A stretch of DNA of 7,534 nt from Actinomycetes bacterium (GCA_021811865.1 JAKAQB010000121.1:1-7534); one strand, 5' to 3'; numbered from the stretch's first letter, positions 1 to 6,752 are shown. Notes: generated from the letters alone by a model not told the origin. Numbers and translations are program-made.

Positions 1-475
1 TTGGTCCGAACTTCTCCTTGAGGTTGACGCGATGACTGTCGTCGTTGGGGGACCCTCCCTCAACTCACCCGCCCGTACACCACCCCCCGGGACTCAACTC
101 AGGGGGCGTCAGCGGCGTGAATCGTAGACCCCCACTGGGACGGTCCTGGGGAATACCGGGGGTTAGTGGTACCTCGAACCTTCGAGTTTGCGCGCGGTTA
201 CTCACTCAGCTGCACGAACCCTCGCAGTATCCCCCACTTACTGTACGGGACTCCTCTCGCTACCGTCTCCCACATGGCGCGACCCAGGCGAACGCCGCCG
301 GGCCTTCGGACGGATGTGCTTCGAGGCGGTCGAACGCTACGGGATCACTGGGCGGCTTGACCAGCGAGATCACACCAAAGCCCCAGCTCTCCCAGTGGGC
401 GCAGTACTTCTGAGCCAATTTCGGTAAGCCAGTTCGGCTTGCCACCAACGGAAGACGGTCGGACGGCCCCGAATC

Positions 476-513
476 GATTCGAACTCGTGCTGCCGCCTTG
501 AAAGGGCGCCGCG
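476..513 (-). repeat. Left tRNA-Glu-derived direct repeat (att-like)
   Basis: These 38 bases match 6782-6819 with a single difference (T at 485, C at 6791) in the same orientation. Read on the minus strand, the repeat covers the anticodon loop CTTTCAA (anticodon TTC), the 3' anticodon stem GGCGG, the variable loop and the start of the T arm with TTCGAAT of a tRNA-Glu. Left of 476 the match to tRNA stops, so the T stem cannot pair and no acceptor stem is present. It is therefore a scar rather than a working tRNA. Right of the tRNA-like part the two copies still share about five further bases, which suggests both descend from the same junction sequence. The likely origin is site-specific integration at a tRNA-Glu gene; that step is inference. 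Confidence 0.65.
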
Positions 514-614
514 GCGGTGACTCGTGACCTGCGCTGATTCGAGAAAGTGCTGGTCAGCGCCAACGAGGACCCGCCCGTACCCGACCTCTCATGGCCGTAG
601 TGGACCGCCCGTGA

Positions 615-659
615 TGCCACGATGATGGCACGCTCTCTCGGTGGTCGGTCTTCGCCGAC
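615..659 (-). terminator. Weak hairpins downstream of the phosphoribosyltransferase
   Basis: Beyond the stop of the phosphoribosyltransferase gene, read on the minus strand, there are two short hairpins: GTCGG/CCGAC at 644-659 with a 6-base loop, and TGCCA/TGGCA at 615-630 with a 6-base loop. Neither is followed by a T tract. They could mark transcript termination for the minus-strand operon, but stems of five pairs are expected by chance in GC-rich DNA. Confidence 0.2.
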
Positions 660-675
660 AGAACCGGGCCGATGC

Positions 676-1440
676 TCAAGTGGGGCTCCAGCAGAGGCGA
701 CAGCTATCCCAGTCCCATCCCTGGCGCTTCGCTGTCCGGTAGCAGTCCTCGGCGGCGTCCCTGAACCTCTCGTCGGCAGGCTTGCGCTGGAAGTGCCGGC
801 CGATGCTCAGCACTGCGACGGGGCCGGCACCGGCCGACTTGAGCGCCGCAGCAACGCTCTGGGCGTGGGACCCGGTTGTCCAGGTGTCGTCGACGATGAG
901 CACCGACTCGCCGGAGAGGGGCTCTGCGATCCACCGTCCAGCTTCGAAGACTCGTCCTACGTCGGGGCCGTGGCCACTGGGGCGTAGGAGCGGCCGGTAG
1001 CGACCGCGAGTCGATGGCACGACGGTGCCGACCATGTGCTCGAGCGGGTGTTCGCCCGTGCGGCCTCCGCCGCTCGGCACAGTGGTCACCAGGGAAAAGC
1101 CTCCGCTGGCGGCTTCGCGGACCAGGCAGTCCTCGTGAGTCGTGAGCCATCTCCAGAGCAAAGCGGCGAGACGGAGGGCGATCTCGGACTGGGCTGGGCT
1201 CGGTTGTGTCTTGTATGTCCACAGCTCGTAGGCGAGTTGCTCCTCGTTGACCGCCAGGGATACGAAGTCCACGGCGTCTGCTACCGCGTCGAGTCGCGTG
1301 TGGGCCTGGTTGCACTGGAAGCAGCGCGGCCAGCCGCCGACCACGGCTGTTCCGCAGACCTCGCAGACACCGGGTCCGCGAGATAGGACGGGAAAAAGGA
1401 AATTGGCGTACCGGTCGGTCAGTTGGGTGGCCGTCGGCAC
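676..1440 (-). CDS. ComF-like phosphoribosyltransferase, ShosT-like
   Basis: A 254-residue protein of the type I phosphoribosyltransferase fold with a ComF-like layout. An N-terminal zinc ribbon is formed by C26-X2-C29 and C40-X2-C43. The PRPP-binding loop is at about residues 179-193 (VLIVDDTWTTGSHA), with the paired aspartates D184/D185 after a hydrophobic strand. These proteins bind PRPP or a related phosphoribosyl compound; the actual substrate here is unknown. The start is GTG, 6 bases after the stop of the upstream DprA-family gene, with no clear ribosome-binding site, so translation is probably coupled. In competent bacteria ComF and DprA act in DNA uptake, but a two-gene DprA-family plus phosphoribosyltransferase operon is the composition of ShosTA, where (from memory) ShosT is the toxic partner. 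The toxin role here is inferred from pairing and fold, not from a catalytic motif. A stand-alone ComF homologue is the main alternative. Confidence 0.75.
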   Translation of the reverse strand: MPTATQLTDRYANFLFPVLSRGPGVCEVCGTAVVGGWPRCFQCNQAHTRLDAVADAVDFVSLAVNEEQLAYELWTYKTQPSPAQSEIALRLAALLWRWLTTHEDCLVREAASGGFSLVTTVPSGGGRTGEHPLEHMVGTVVPSTRGRYRPLLRPSGHGPDVGRVFEAGRWIAEPLSGESVLIVDDTWTTGSHAQSVAAALKSAGAGPVAVLSIGRHFQRKPADERFRDAAEDCYRTAKRQGWDWDSCRLCWSPT

Positions 1441-1446
1441 GGCCAG

Positions 1447-2340
1447 TTACCAGATCAGTTCTGAGACCGGGGTCAGCACCTCTCCGAGAACCTTCACCAC
1501 GTCGTCGATGTCGGACACGACGAAGGCCCCGGGACGCTGCGCGTATTCGCGGGCCCAGTCGTGCTCGAGCAGCGAGTCGAGGAGGAGGATCGGCCGGCCG
1601 TGCTCTAAGGCTAGGCGCGCTTGCATTCTCGCTCCGCTCTTCCAACCGGCCTCGATGACCACCGTGGCTGCGGCGTAGCCGCTCATGACCGCGTTCCTCA
1701 TCGGGAAGCTGTGCTTGGTTGGCGGCGCATCCGGCCAGAACTGGGACAGCACCAGGCCCTCCTCGCCGATACGATCCTGGAGCGCGGCGTTCTCGGCTGG
1801 GTAAGAGCGACGCAGCCCCGTGCCGATGACCGCCACTGCTCGACCACCGGACGCGAGAGCGCCTTGCAAGGCGGCCGTGTCGATCCCGGCCGCCAAGCCA
1901 CTGACGACCGGGACGCCCCGACTCGCCAGCTCCTCTGCGAGGCCTCGTGCCCTCCGACGCGCTCCTTCCGATGCTTGGCGGGTCCCGACGATGGCGACGC
2001 CGCCTGCGTCGTCGGCGTCCAGTCGACCACGGTACGTGAGGAAGGGGGGTCGTTGGTGCACGGTCCTGAGCCGCTCGGGGTAGGCGGCGTCGAGCACGGT
2101 GACGATGCCGATGCCTTCCCGGCGCCAGTTGTCGAGCTCTCGCTGGAGCGCTGGGATGTCGGTCGACCCATCTCGCAGTTGGGTGTCGGGGAACAGGCTG
2201 GACTGCCGTGGGGCCACCTCGGGCCGGTCGAGGACGGCGACTGCGCTTCCAACGGACTCGATCTTGTCTGCGATGTCGAGCCAGCGCGCTCCCGGACGAC
2301 GGAGCAGCGCTAGGAGAGCGGCGGTTTCCCGAGCGTCCAT
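1447..2340 (-). CDS. DprA/Smf-family Rossmann protein, ShosA-like
   Basis: A 297-residue DprA/Smf (SLOG-fold) protein. The family landmarks appear in order: YPERL at 87-91 leading to PPFLTYRG (98-105), VAIVGTRQAS at 115-124, VSGLAAGIDTAA at 146-157, GTGLRRSYPAEN at 173-184, FPMRNAVMSG at 212-221, and VVIEAGWKSGARMQARLALEHGR within 227-249, which is split here by position only. The usual His after the GID motif is Leu (L158). It has the Rossmann core but no winged-helix C-terminus typical of housekeeping DprA. DprA proper loads RecA on single-stranded DNA; SLOG proteins are also proposed nucleotide-ligand sensors. As the first gene of an operon with a phosphoribosyltransferase, it fits the antitoxin or regulator ShosA. 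The ATG start is supported by a LexA-type box and a -10 box just upstream. It could also be a competence gene, but the truncated form and the accessory neighbourhood argue against that. Confidence 0.8.
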   Translation of the reverse strand: MDARETAALLALLRRPGARWLDIADKIESVGSAVAVLDRPEVAPRQSSLFPDTQLRDGSTDIPALQRELDNWRREGIGIVTVLDAAYPERLRTVHQRPPFLTYRGRLDADDAGGVAIVGTRQASEGARRRARGLAEELASRGVPVVSGLAAGIDTAALQGALASGGRAVAVIGTGLRRSYPAENAALQDRIGEEGLVLSQFWPDAPPTKHSFPMRNAVMSGYAAATVVIEAGWKSGARMQARLALEHGRPILLLDSLLEHDWAREYAQRPGAFVVSDIDDVVKVLGEVLTPVSELIW

Positions 2341-2354
2341 GGCGACAGGCTAGG

Positions 2355-2368
2355 CGAACATACGTTCG
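2355..2368 (-). promoter_or_regulatory. LexA (SOS) box over the DprA-family promoter
   Basis: The 14 bases CGAACATACGTTCG form a 5-bp inverted repeat with a 4-base spacer. They match every position of the Gram-positive/actinobacterial LexA consensus CGAAC-RNRY-GTTYG-type box. On the minus strand the box contains TATGTT (2362-2357), a TAnnnT -10 element, which would start transcription near 2350, about 10 bases before the ATG at 2340. A repressor bound here would cover the -10 box. The expected regulation is repression by LexA and release on DNA damage. No convincing -35 box was seen. Confidence 0.7.
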
Positions 2369-2434
2369 AAGTGAGTTGATGCTGGCACTCTTTGGCGAGC
2401 GTAGCCGCGGGTCTGTCGACAAACTGGGTGGCGT

Positions 2435-2466
2435 CCGACAAAGAAAAGTCTCGATCTAGCCTAGAT
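2435..2466 (+). promoter_or_regulatory. Candidate promoter and palindromic operator for the 128-aa gene
   Basis: CCGACA at 2435-2440 (4 of 6 against TTGACA) and TAGCCT at 2457-2462 (TAnnnT) are separated by 16 bases and could form a promoter with a leader of about 28 bases to the GTG at 2497. The -10 box is embedded in a perfect palindrome, ATCTAG-C-CTAGAT at 2454-2466, positioned as an operator would be. No family of repressor can be assigned. Confidence 0.4.
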
Positions 2467-2496
2467 GTGCCACTCATGTGCTGGTAAGCGTAGGAC

Positions 2497-2883
2497 GTGA
2501 ACAACGGTAGCTTTGACCCATGGCAGGAGAGATTCGCGAGCTTCGACGACCTTCGTCACCTGGTGGACGGCGAGGGCGGTCTGCTTCGCGTGTCGATGTA
2601 CGAGCTGCGGCGCGCTCATGGCGCCGGGAAGCTCGGTGTGCGAGTACGAGAGGAGATCGTCCAACAGCTTGCAGGTGTGGGACTCGGCTTCTTCCCCGGT
2701 CCGGACCTGCCGACGTACCAAGAGCATGACGTGAGGGTCTACCGGCGGGGCACGCCGGTGGGAGACCTCGTCGACGCGGTGCTGTGGCCGTCAGTCACCG
2801 GCGATCAGCTCCTGTTGGAGAGCCGGAGCGACGAGGCTGCGACCATCTTGAAGCAGGTCCGTGCGCTTGTCTGTGAGGACTGA
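2497..2883 (+). CDS. Unrecognised 128-aa protein upstream of helicase-nuclease
   Basis: I do not recognise a named family. The protein is small and soluble, with no signal peptide, membrane segment or cysteine cluster. It reads as an alpha/beta protein with a helical first half (DDLRHLVDGEGGLLRVSMYEL) and a conserved-looking middle, LGFFPGPDLPTYQEHDVRVY (residues 69-88), followed by RRGTPVGDLVDAVLWP. The start is GTG, with only a weak AGGA immediately before it; an ATG start in this frame is not available near the N-terminus. It ends 27 bases before the helicase ATG and on the same strand, so the two are probably one transcript. It is divergent from the SOS-boxed pair, with a 156-base shared control region. 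A role as partner or regulator of the helicase-nuclease is inferred from position only. Confidence 0.6.
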   Translation: MNNGSFDPWQERFASFDDLRHLVDGEGGLLRVSMYELRRAHGAGKLGVRVREEIVQQLAGVGLGFFPGPDLPTYQEHDVRVYRRGTPVGDLVDAVLWPSVTGDQLLLESRSDEAATILKQVRALVCED

Positions 2884-2910
2884 CCGGTCGCGAGCGGGAC
2901 GAGCGGGGCG

Positions 2911-5661
2911 ATGAACGAGCAGTCGAGGGTCGCGCCGCAGCTCACGGGCGCGGCGCTGGCCGCGGTCCGGCACCGGGGAAGCCACCTGCAGATCATCGCG
3001 GCGGCGGGATCGGGCAAGACGGAGGTGGTGTCGCAGCGGGTGGCGGACCTGCTGGCCGACGGGGTGGCGCCGGACGGGATCGTGGCGTTCACGTTCACCA
3101 AGCGGGCGGCGGAGGAGCTGGAGCAGCGGATCGCCCGGCGAGTCGAGGGGCGACTCGGGCGGGAGGCGCTGGATCGGCTGAACGGGTTGTTCGTGGGCAC
3201 GATCCACGGCTTCTGCTTCCGGCTCCTGCAGCAGCGGGTGCCGCGCTACGAGACCTACGACGTGCTCGACGACAACCAGCTGACCGCCTTCCTGTCGCGG
3301 GAGGCGAGGCAGCTCGGCCTCCGCTCGCTGGACAGCGACGGGAAGCTGTTCGCGTCGATCCGGGCGTTCCGCAGCGCCTTGGACGTGGTGGAGAACGAGC
3401 TGCTGGACGCCGCCTCGCTCCCCGAGCCGTTGGCGTCGGTCATGGCCTCCTACTACGAGACCCTCGACCGGTACCGGCTGCTGACCTACGGCCAGCAGGT
3501 GGTGGCAGCGGTCCGGGAGCTGGGCCAGCCGGACCTGGCGGCGGAGGTGCACGACCGGCTGCGGCACCTGATCGTCGACGAGTACCAGGACGTCAACCCC
3601 GCCCAGGAGCGGCTTATCGGCCTCCTGGTGGGACCGGACACCGAGTTGTGCGTGGTCGGAGACGACCACCAGGCCATCTACCAGTGGCGCGGGTCGGACG
3701 TGACGAACATCGTCGGCTTCGCCGAGCGCCACCCGTCGGTCGCGACCTTCGAGATCACCGCCAACCGCCGCAGCCGGCCGGGGATCATCGACGCCGCCAA
3801 CCGGTTCTCGCCGACCATCCCGGACAGCATCCCCAAGACGATGACGCCCACCCGCCCGCCGAGCGACCGGGGAGCAGCGGAGGTGGCGGTGTGGGCCGCT
3901 CCGTCGGAGAAGGACGAGGTGGGCTGGATCGCCGGCCTGATCGACGAGCTGGCGACGGCGGGCGTCGCCTACCGGGACATGGCGGTCCTGGTCCGCAGCC
4001 GGGCCGCCTACCCGGCCTTGCTGGATGCCTTCGCCGCCGTGGACATCCCCGTCCAGCCCGGCGGCCGGACCGGCCTGTTCGACCAGCCGGAGGGCCGCCT
4101 GCTGGGCCAGACGTTCTGTTGGTTGAGCGCTACGGAGTGGCGCGACCCCTACGGGCCGCCCCGGGCGATCCCCACCGAGGCCCTCCTCGACGACTATGGC
4201 CGGGTCTTTCCCCTGAAAGTCAACCGCCGGCGGCTCCTGGCCCGCTTCCTGGCGGACTGGAAGGCCGAGGTCCCCAAGGAGGGCCGCCGGGCCGACCTGG
4301 TCGGCGAGCTGTACCTGCTCACCGACCACCTCAACGTGAAGACCTGGGACCTGGCCGACCCGCTGGCGCTCAACCGGCTTGGGACGATCGCCCGCTTCTC
4401 CGCCCTGCTGGCCGACTACGAGTCGGTCCACCGGCGGGCCCGACCCGACACCGACACCCCGGGCGAGCAGGTCGGCGGCCAAGACCGCGGCGTGTGGTAC
4501 TACCGCAACCTGGCCATCCACATCGTCAACTACGCCCAGGGCGCCTACGAGGGCTTCGACGGGGAGGCCGACTTCGTGCTCGACGCCGTCGACATCACGA
4601 CCATCCACCGGGCCAAGGGCCTGGAGTGGCCGGTGGTGTTCGTCTCGTCGATGACCGCCGCCCGCTTCCCGACCCGCTACACCGGCCGGCCGCAGCCGTG
4701 GCTGGTGCCCCGGGACCGCTTCGCCGCCGAGCGCTACGAGGGCAGCGATGCCGACGAGCGCCGTCTGTTCTACGTGGCGATGACCCGCGCCCGGGACTGG
4801 CTGTCGGTGTCCCGCCACGACCGGGTCAAGACCCGCGCCGTGGCCGCCAGCCCCTACCTGCGCGAGCTCGCCCACCTGGCGGTCCCCCCCGAGTCCGTGC
4901 ACCCGCCGGCGATCGAGGGACGCGGCGACGGCGACGACGAGCCGATCGCCATCACCTACAGCGAGCTGGCGGCGTTCCTCGACTGCGGCATGGCGTTCCG
5001 GCTCCGCAACCTCGTCGGCTTCCAGCCCCGCCTGGCCCCCGAGCTCGGCTACGGCAAGGCCGTCCACCACGTCATGCGGGCCGTCGCCGAGGCCACCCAG
5101 GCCACCGGTCGCGTCCCGGGGCCGGCGGAGACCGACACCATCCTCGACGCCAGCTTCTTCCTCCCCACCGCCAACAAGCCCGCCCACCGCCAGCTCAAGG
5201 ACGCCGCCCGCCGGCTGGTGGTCACCTACGCCGCCGAGCACCCCGACGACCTGCACCGGGTGTGGGAGGTCGAACGACCCTTCGAGCTGCACCTCGACGG
5301 CGTCAGGGTTTCCGGGCGGGCCGACGTCATCCTGGACCACGAAGGCGGCGTCCCCACCGCCCTGGCGATCGTCGACTACAAGACCTCCACCCGCGACGAG
5401 TCGGTCCACTACGACCTCCAGTTGCAGGTCTACGCCGACGCCGGCCGGCGGGAAGGCCTCGACGTGCGGGGCGCCTACGTCCACGACCTCAAGGCCGCCC
5501 GCCGCGACCCCATCCCCGTTGCCACCGAGCAGCTGGCCGCCGCCGAGGCGACCGTGACCGGCGCCGCGGCGCGCATCCGCGCCCGGGACTACCGGCCCAA
5601 CCCGGGCCGGCGCTGCCGGACCTGCGAGGTCCGTACGGTGTGCGGCTCCGCCCAGCGCTGA
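2911..5661 (+). CDS. UvrD-type helicase fused to PD-(D/E)XK Fe-S nuclease
   Basis: A 916-residue superfamily 1A DNA helicase-nuclease. Helicase motifs in order: Walker A AAAGSGKT with K36 and T37; motif Ia FTFTKRAAEE; motif II VDEYQD with D223 and E224; motif III GDDHQAIYQWRG from D251; TANRRS (motif IV); motif V TIHRAKGLEW around H566; motif VI YVAMTRARDWL with R626. The C-terminal RecB-family nuclease shows GRAD (D805), IVDYK (D822, K824) and QLQVY (Q839, Y841). Four cysteines, C692 and C902-X2-C905-X5-C911, match the Fe-S pattern of AddB- and Cas4-type nucleases. ATP-driven DNA unwinding coupled to cleavage is expected. The Q-motif glutamine before Walker A appears to be replaced (LTGAALAAV). 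AdnA/AdnB and AddAB subunits share this plan, but no second subunit is present and it is shorter than typical AdnA or AdnB. The start ATG lies 27 bases after the small gene. A close copy begins at 6901. Confidence 0.9.
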   Translation: MNEQSRVAPQLTGAALAAVRHRGSHLQIIAAAGSGKTEVVSQRVADLLADGVAPDGIVAFTFTKRAAEELEQRIARRVEGRLGREALDRLNGLFVGTIHGFCFRLLQQRVPRYETYDVLDDNQLTAFLSREARQLGLRSLDSDGKLFASIRAFRSALDVVENELLDAASLPEPLASVMASYYETLDRYRLLTYGQQVVAAVRELGQPDLAAEVHDRLRHLIVDEYQDVNPAQERLIGLLVGPDTELCVVGDDHQAIYQWRGSDVTNIVGFAERHPSVATFEITANRRSRPGIIDAANRFSPTIPDSIPKTMTPTRPPSDRGAAEVAVWAAPSEKDEVGWIAGLIDELATAGVAYRDMAVLVRSRAAYPALLDAFAAVDIPVQPGGRTGLFDQPEGRLLGQTFCWLSATEWRDPYGPPRAIPTEALLDDYGRVFPLKVNRRRLLARFLADWKAEVPKEGRRADLVGELYLLTDHLNVKTWDLADPLALNRLGTIARFSALLADYESVHRRARPDTDTPGEQVGGQDRGVWYYRNLAIHIVNYAQGAYEGFDGEADFVLDAVDITTIHRAKGLEWPVVFVSSMTAARFPTRYTGRPQPWLVPRDRFAAERYEGSDADERRLFYVAMTRARDWLSVSRHDRVKTRAVAASPYLRELAHLAVPPESVHPPAIEGRGDGDDEPIAITYSELAAFLDCGMAFRLRNLVGFQPRLAPELGYGKAVHHVMRAVAEATQATGRVPGPAETDTILDASFFLPTANKPAHRQLKDAARRLVVTYAAEHPDDLHRVWEVERPFELHLDGVRVSGRADVILDHEGGVPTALAIVDYKTSTRDESVHYDLQLQVYADAGRREGLDVRGAYVHDLKAARRDPIPVATEQLAAAEATVTGAAARIRARDYRPNPGRRCRTCEVRTVCGSAQR
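2971..3535 (+). repeat. Duplicated helicase segment, copy 1
   Basis: Aligned to 6970-7534 at a constant offset of 3999 bases with no gap. Hand counting gives about 33 differences in 565 bases (roughly 94 percent identity). The last 200 bases have only about two differences, while 3050-3120 and 3300-3335 carry most of them. The match stops at the N-terminal end of the gene (before the VRHRG region at residue 19) and is cut by the window edge on the right. Confidence 0.9.
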
Positions 5662-5672
5662 CGACGGCTCGC

Positions 5673-5694
5673 GTGGTACAGCCTGTGGTACGAT
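5673..5694 (+). promoter_or_regulatory. Toxin-antitoxin promoter with direct repeat
   Basis: GTGGTAC occurs at 5673-5679 and 5685-5691, a 12-base spacing that places both copies roughly on the same face of the helix. The second copy runs into TACGAT (5689-5694), a good TAnnnT -10 box. Transcription would start at about 5701, one base before the antitoxin ATG, so the transcript is probably leaderless. The repeat is a likely autoregulatory operator for the antitoxin or the complex. No clear -35 box. Confidence 0.5.
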
Positions 5695-5701
5695 CAGGGA
5701 C

Positions 5702-6121
5702 ATGCCCGCGGACGATGCCCTCGGCCGGCTCCTCACGCTCTTGGACGGCTCGGCGGAGGGCACGGCCGGCACGTCGGTGCGCCTCCCGGCCAACCTTCGG
5801 GAGGCCGCGACGGTAGCTGTAGACATGGGCTACGCCCTGTCGGCCGCCGAGCTCACCGTCAAAGGACTGCACGACGTGCTCGAGGCGGTGGCGCAGAGGG
5901 CGCTGCTCGACCAGCACTACAAGCGCCACCCGCAAGACCGCCCGTCCCTGGCCGAGGTGGCGCAGGCAGCGGCCGAGCTCGACGGCGATCCGGTGGCGGA
6001 GGAGCCGGCGCTCATCCAAGAGGCGGCGGCCCTGGTCGAGGAGAGGGAGACCCCCGGGTTGGCGAGGCCGGACACCGTCGTGATGATCGCGAACCTCTTG
6101 AGGTGGAGCCGCAGCGCATGA
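5702..6121 (+). CDS. Putative antitoxin of PIN-toxin pair
   Basis: A 139-residue protein directly upstream of, and overlapping by ATGA, a PIN-domain toxin gene, which is the usual position of an antitoxin. Residues 24-40 (TSVRLPANLREAATVAV) resemble the strand-helix start of a ribbon-helix-helix DNA-binding domain, followed by a helical, acidic middle (about 83-116, including ELDGDPVAEEPALIQEAA). The C-terminus (about 123-135) may wrap the toxin. It is longer than typical VapB antitoxins (about 70-90 residues), and no named family was recognised. The ATG is fixed by a -10 box ending 7 bases upstream. Expected roles are neutralising the ribonuclease and repressing its own promoter; both are inferred. 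Confidence 0.65.
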   Translation: MPADDALGRLLTLLDGSAEGTAGTSVRLPANLREAATVAVDMGYALSAAELTVKGLHDVLEAVAQRALLDQHYKRHPQDRPSLAEVAQAAAELDGDPVAEEPALIQEAAALVEERETPGLARPDTVVMIANLLRWSRSA

Positions 6122-6543
6122 TGGCGCCTCGGTCCGTCGTATTGGACAACGAGGCCGTCAGCGCTCTCCTCGACCCCGGCCACACCAAGCACCGCCGGAT
6201 GCTGGCCCGCATCGAGGTCGCCGCCTCCCGCAACCTGGTGCGGGCAGGTGCGGTCGAGCTCCTCGTCCCCACCTCCGTTCGGGTCGAAGCCGGATGGGAC
6301 CGTCAGGCCGCGGGGGCCGCCCCCGTGAACCGACTCCGGGTGCACGACGCACCGCTGGACACGGCCACCGCCAACCAGGCGGCCCGACTGCGCCGGGATC
6401 TCGCCGTCTCGGTCGCCGACGCCCACGTCGGTGCCGTCCTCGCCGCGGCCGCCAAGCCGGTGGCCGTGATCACCAGCGACGTTGCCGACCTGCGGCGGAT
6501 CGCCGGCCATCTCGGCGTGCAGGCCACCATCGTGGCGGTTTGA
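6118..6543 (+). CDS. PIN-domain ribonuclease toxin (VapC-like)
   Basis: A 141-residue PIN-fold protein. The metal-binding acidic residues are visible in order: D10 in VVLDNEAVSALL, E57 in VRVEAGWD, D101 in VADAHVGAVLA and D121/D124 in ITSDVADL. This is the Mg2+-dependent single-strand RNA cutting site of VapC-type toxins, which usually target tRNA or rRNA; the target here is unknown. The ATG at 6118 overlaps the antitoxin stop (ATGA), so the pair is translationally coupled. A second ATG follows at 6121 and an upstream GTG at 6103 is possible but less likely. Length is normal for the family. It sits between two copies of a helicase gene, so it may also act as an addiction module for that segment. 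Confidence 0.8.
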   Translation: MMAPRSVVLDNEAVSALLDPGHTKHRRMLARIEVAASRNLVRAGAVELLVPTSVRVEAGWDRQAAGAAPVNRLRVHDAPLDTATANQAARLRRDLAVSVADAHVGAVLAAAAKPVAVITSDVADLRRIAGHLGVQATIVAV

Positions 6544-6560
6544 GCACGGCAGGCTCAGAC
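6538..6560. terminator. Hairpin between convergent stop codons
   Basis: GTTTGAGC (6538-6545) pairs with GCTCAGAC (6553-6560) over eight positions with one G-T wobble and a 7-base loop. It spans the stop of the PIN gene and the stop of the minus-strand gene remnant, which is where a shared terminator is expected. There is no T tract on either side, so the call is tentative. Confidence 0.35.
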
Positions 6561-6752
6561 GTCGAAGACCTTCATCACCTCGTCGCCGTAGTCGTTGATC
6601 ACCTTCACGGCGATCTTCCCCGTCTCCGGCCGGGGGAACGGTCGGGACTCCGTCGAGTGCAGCGACGCCCACGCGACCTCGTCGATGTCGGCCTTGCGCT
6701 CGGCCGAGTCGAGGGTGGCGAAGTACTCGTCGCGCTCGAGAAGGCCCGGGTC
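6555..6752 (-). pseudogene. C-terminal stub, possibly a DNA methyltransferase
   Basis: About 65 residues in a coding-like minus-strand frame ending in a clean TGA. The segment includes ERDEYFATLDSAERKADID and the terminal IAVKVINDYGDEVMKVFDV. That ending resembles, from memory, the C-terminus of type III-like adenine-specific DNA methyltransferases. Recognisable coding stops near 6752, and the tRNA-Glu 3' end begins 18 bases further on, so the rest of the gene has been lost or replaced at that junction. The frame stays open through the tRNA fragment, but what it encodes there is not protein-like. The stub should be non-functional. The family assignment is uncertain; the truncation is clearer. 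Confidence 0.5.

Larger units (their letters stand above)
1..675. other. Gene-poor left flank with remnants
   Basis: I see no convincing intact gene here. Short open frames exist on both strands, but none has a recognisable domain or a clear start. One plus-strand frame around 287-370 has G/C-rich third positions and a protein-like composition (it includes MCFEAVERYGITGRLDQ), so it may be a decayed coding fragment, but I cannot name a family. Small structures seen: a 9-base direct repeat CTCAACTCA at 59-67 and 93-101; a palindrome CTCGAACCTTCGAG at 173-186; an 8-bp hairpin with one wobble pair at 423-443; and a 12-base palindrome CGAATCGATTCG at 470-481 lying at the edge of the tRNA-derived repeat. 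G- and C-rich runs around 80-170 could be the end of an insertion sequence, but no terminal repeat pair could be established. Confidence 0.5.

Noticed and set aside
80..170. Insertion sequence end in the G/C-rich runs
   Set aside because: No transposase frame and no convincing terminal inverted repeat pair could be found within the window.
676..2340. Housekeeping competence genes dprA and comF
   Set aside because: Possible but less likely: they form a two-gene operon in an accessory setting, the DprA C-terminal domain is missing, and a LexA box controls them.
704..2422. Long minus-strand open frame spanning the DprA and phosphoribosyltransferase genes
   Set aside because: Arginine-rich shadow frame; the two shorter frames carry clear family motifs.
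3648..5816. Long plus-strand open frame (about 722 codons) overlapping the helicase
   Set aside because: Proline-, glycine- and arginine-rich frame-shifted reading of the helicase gene; no motifs.
2791..5826. Very long minus-strand open frame (about 1011 codons) opposite the helicase
   Set aside because: Its translation is low-complexity, rich in G, V, R, Q and H with no domain. It is the antisense shadow of a GC-rich gene whose sense strand shows all helicase motifs.
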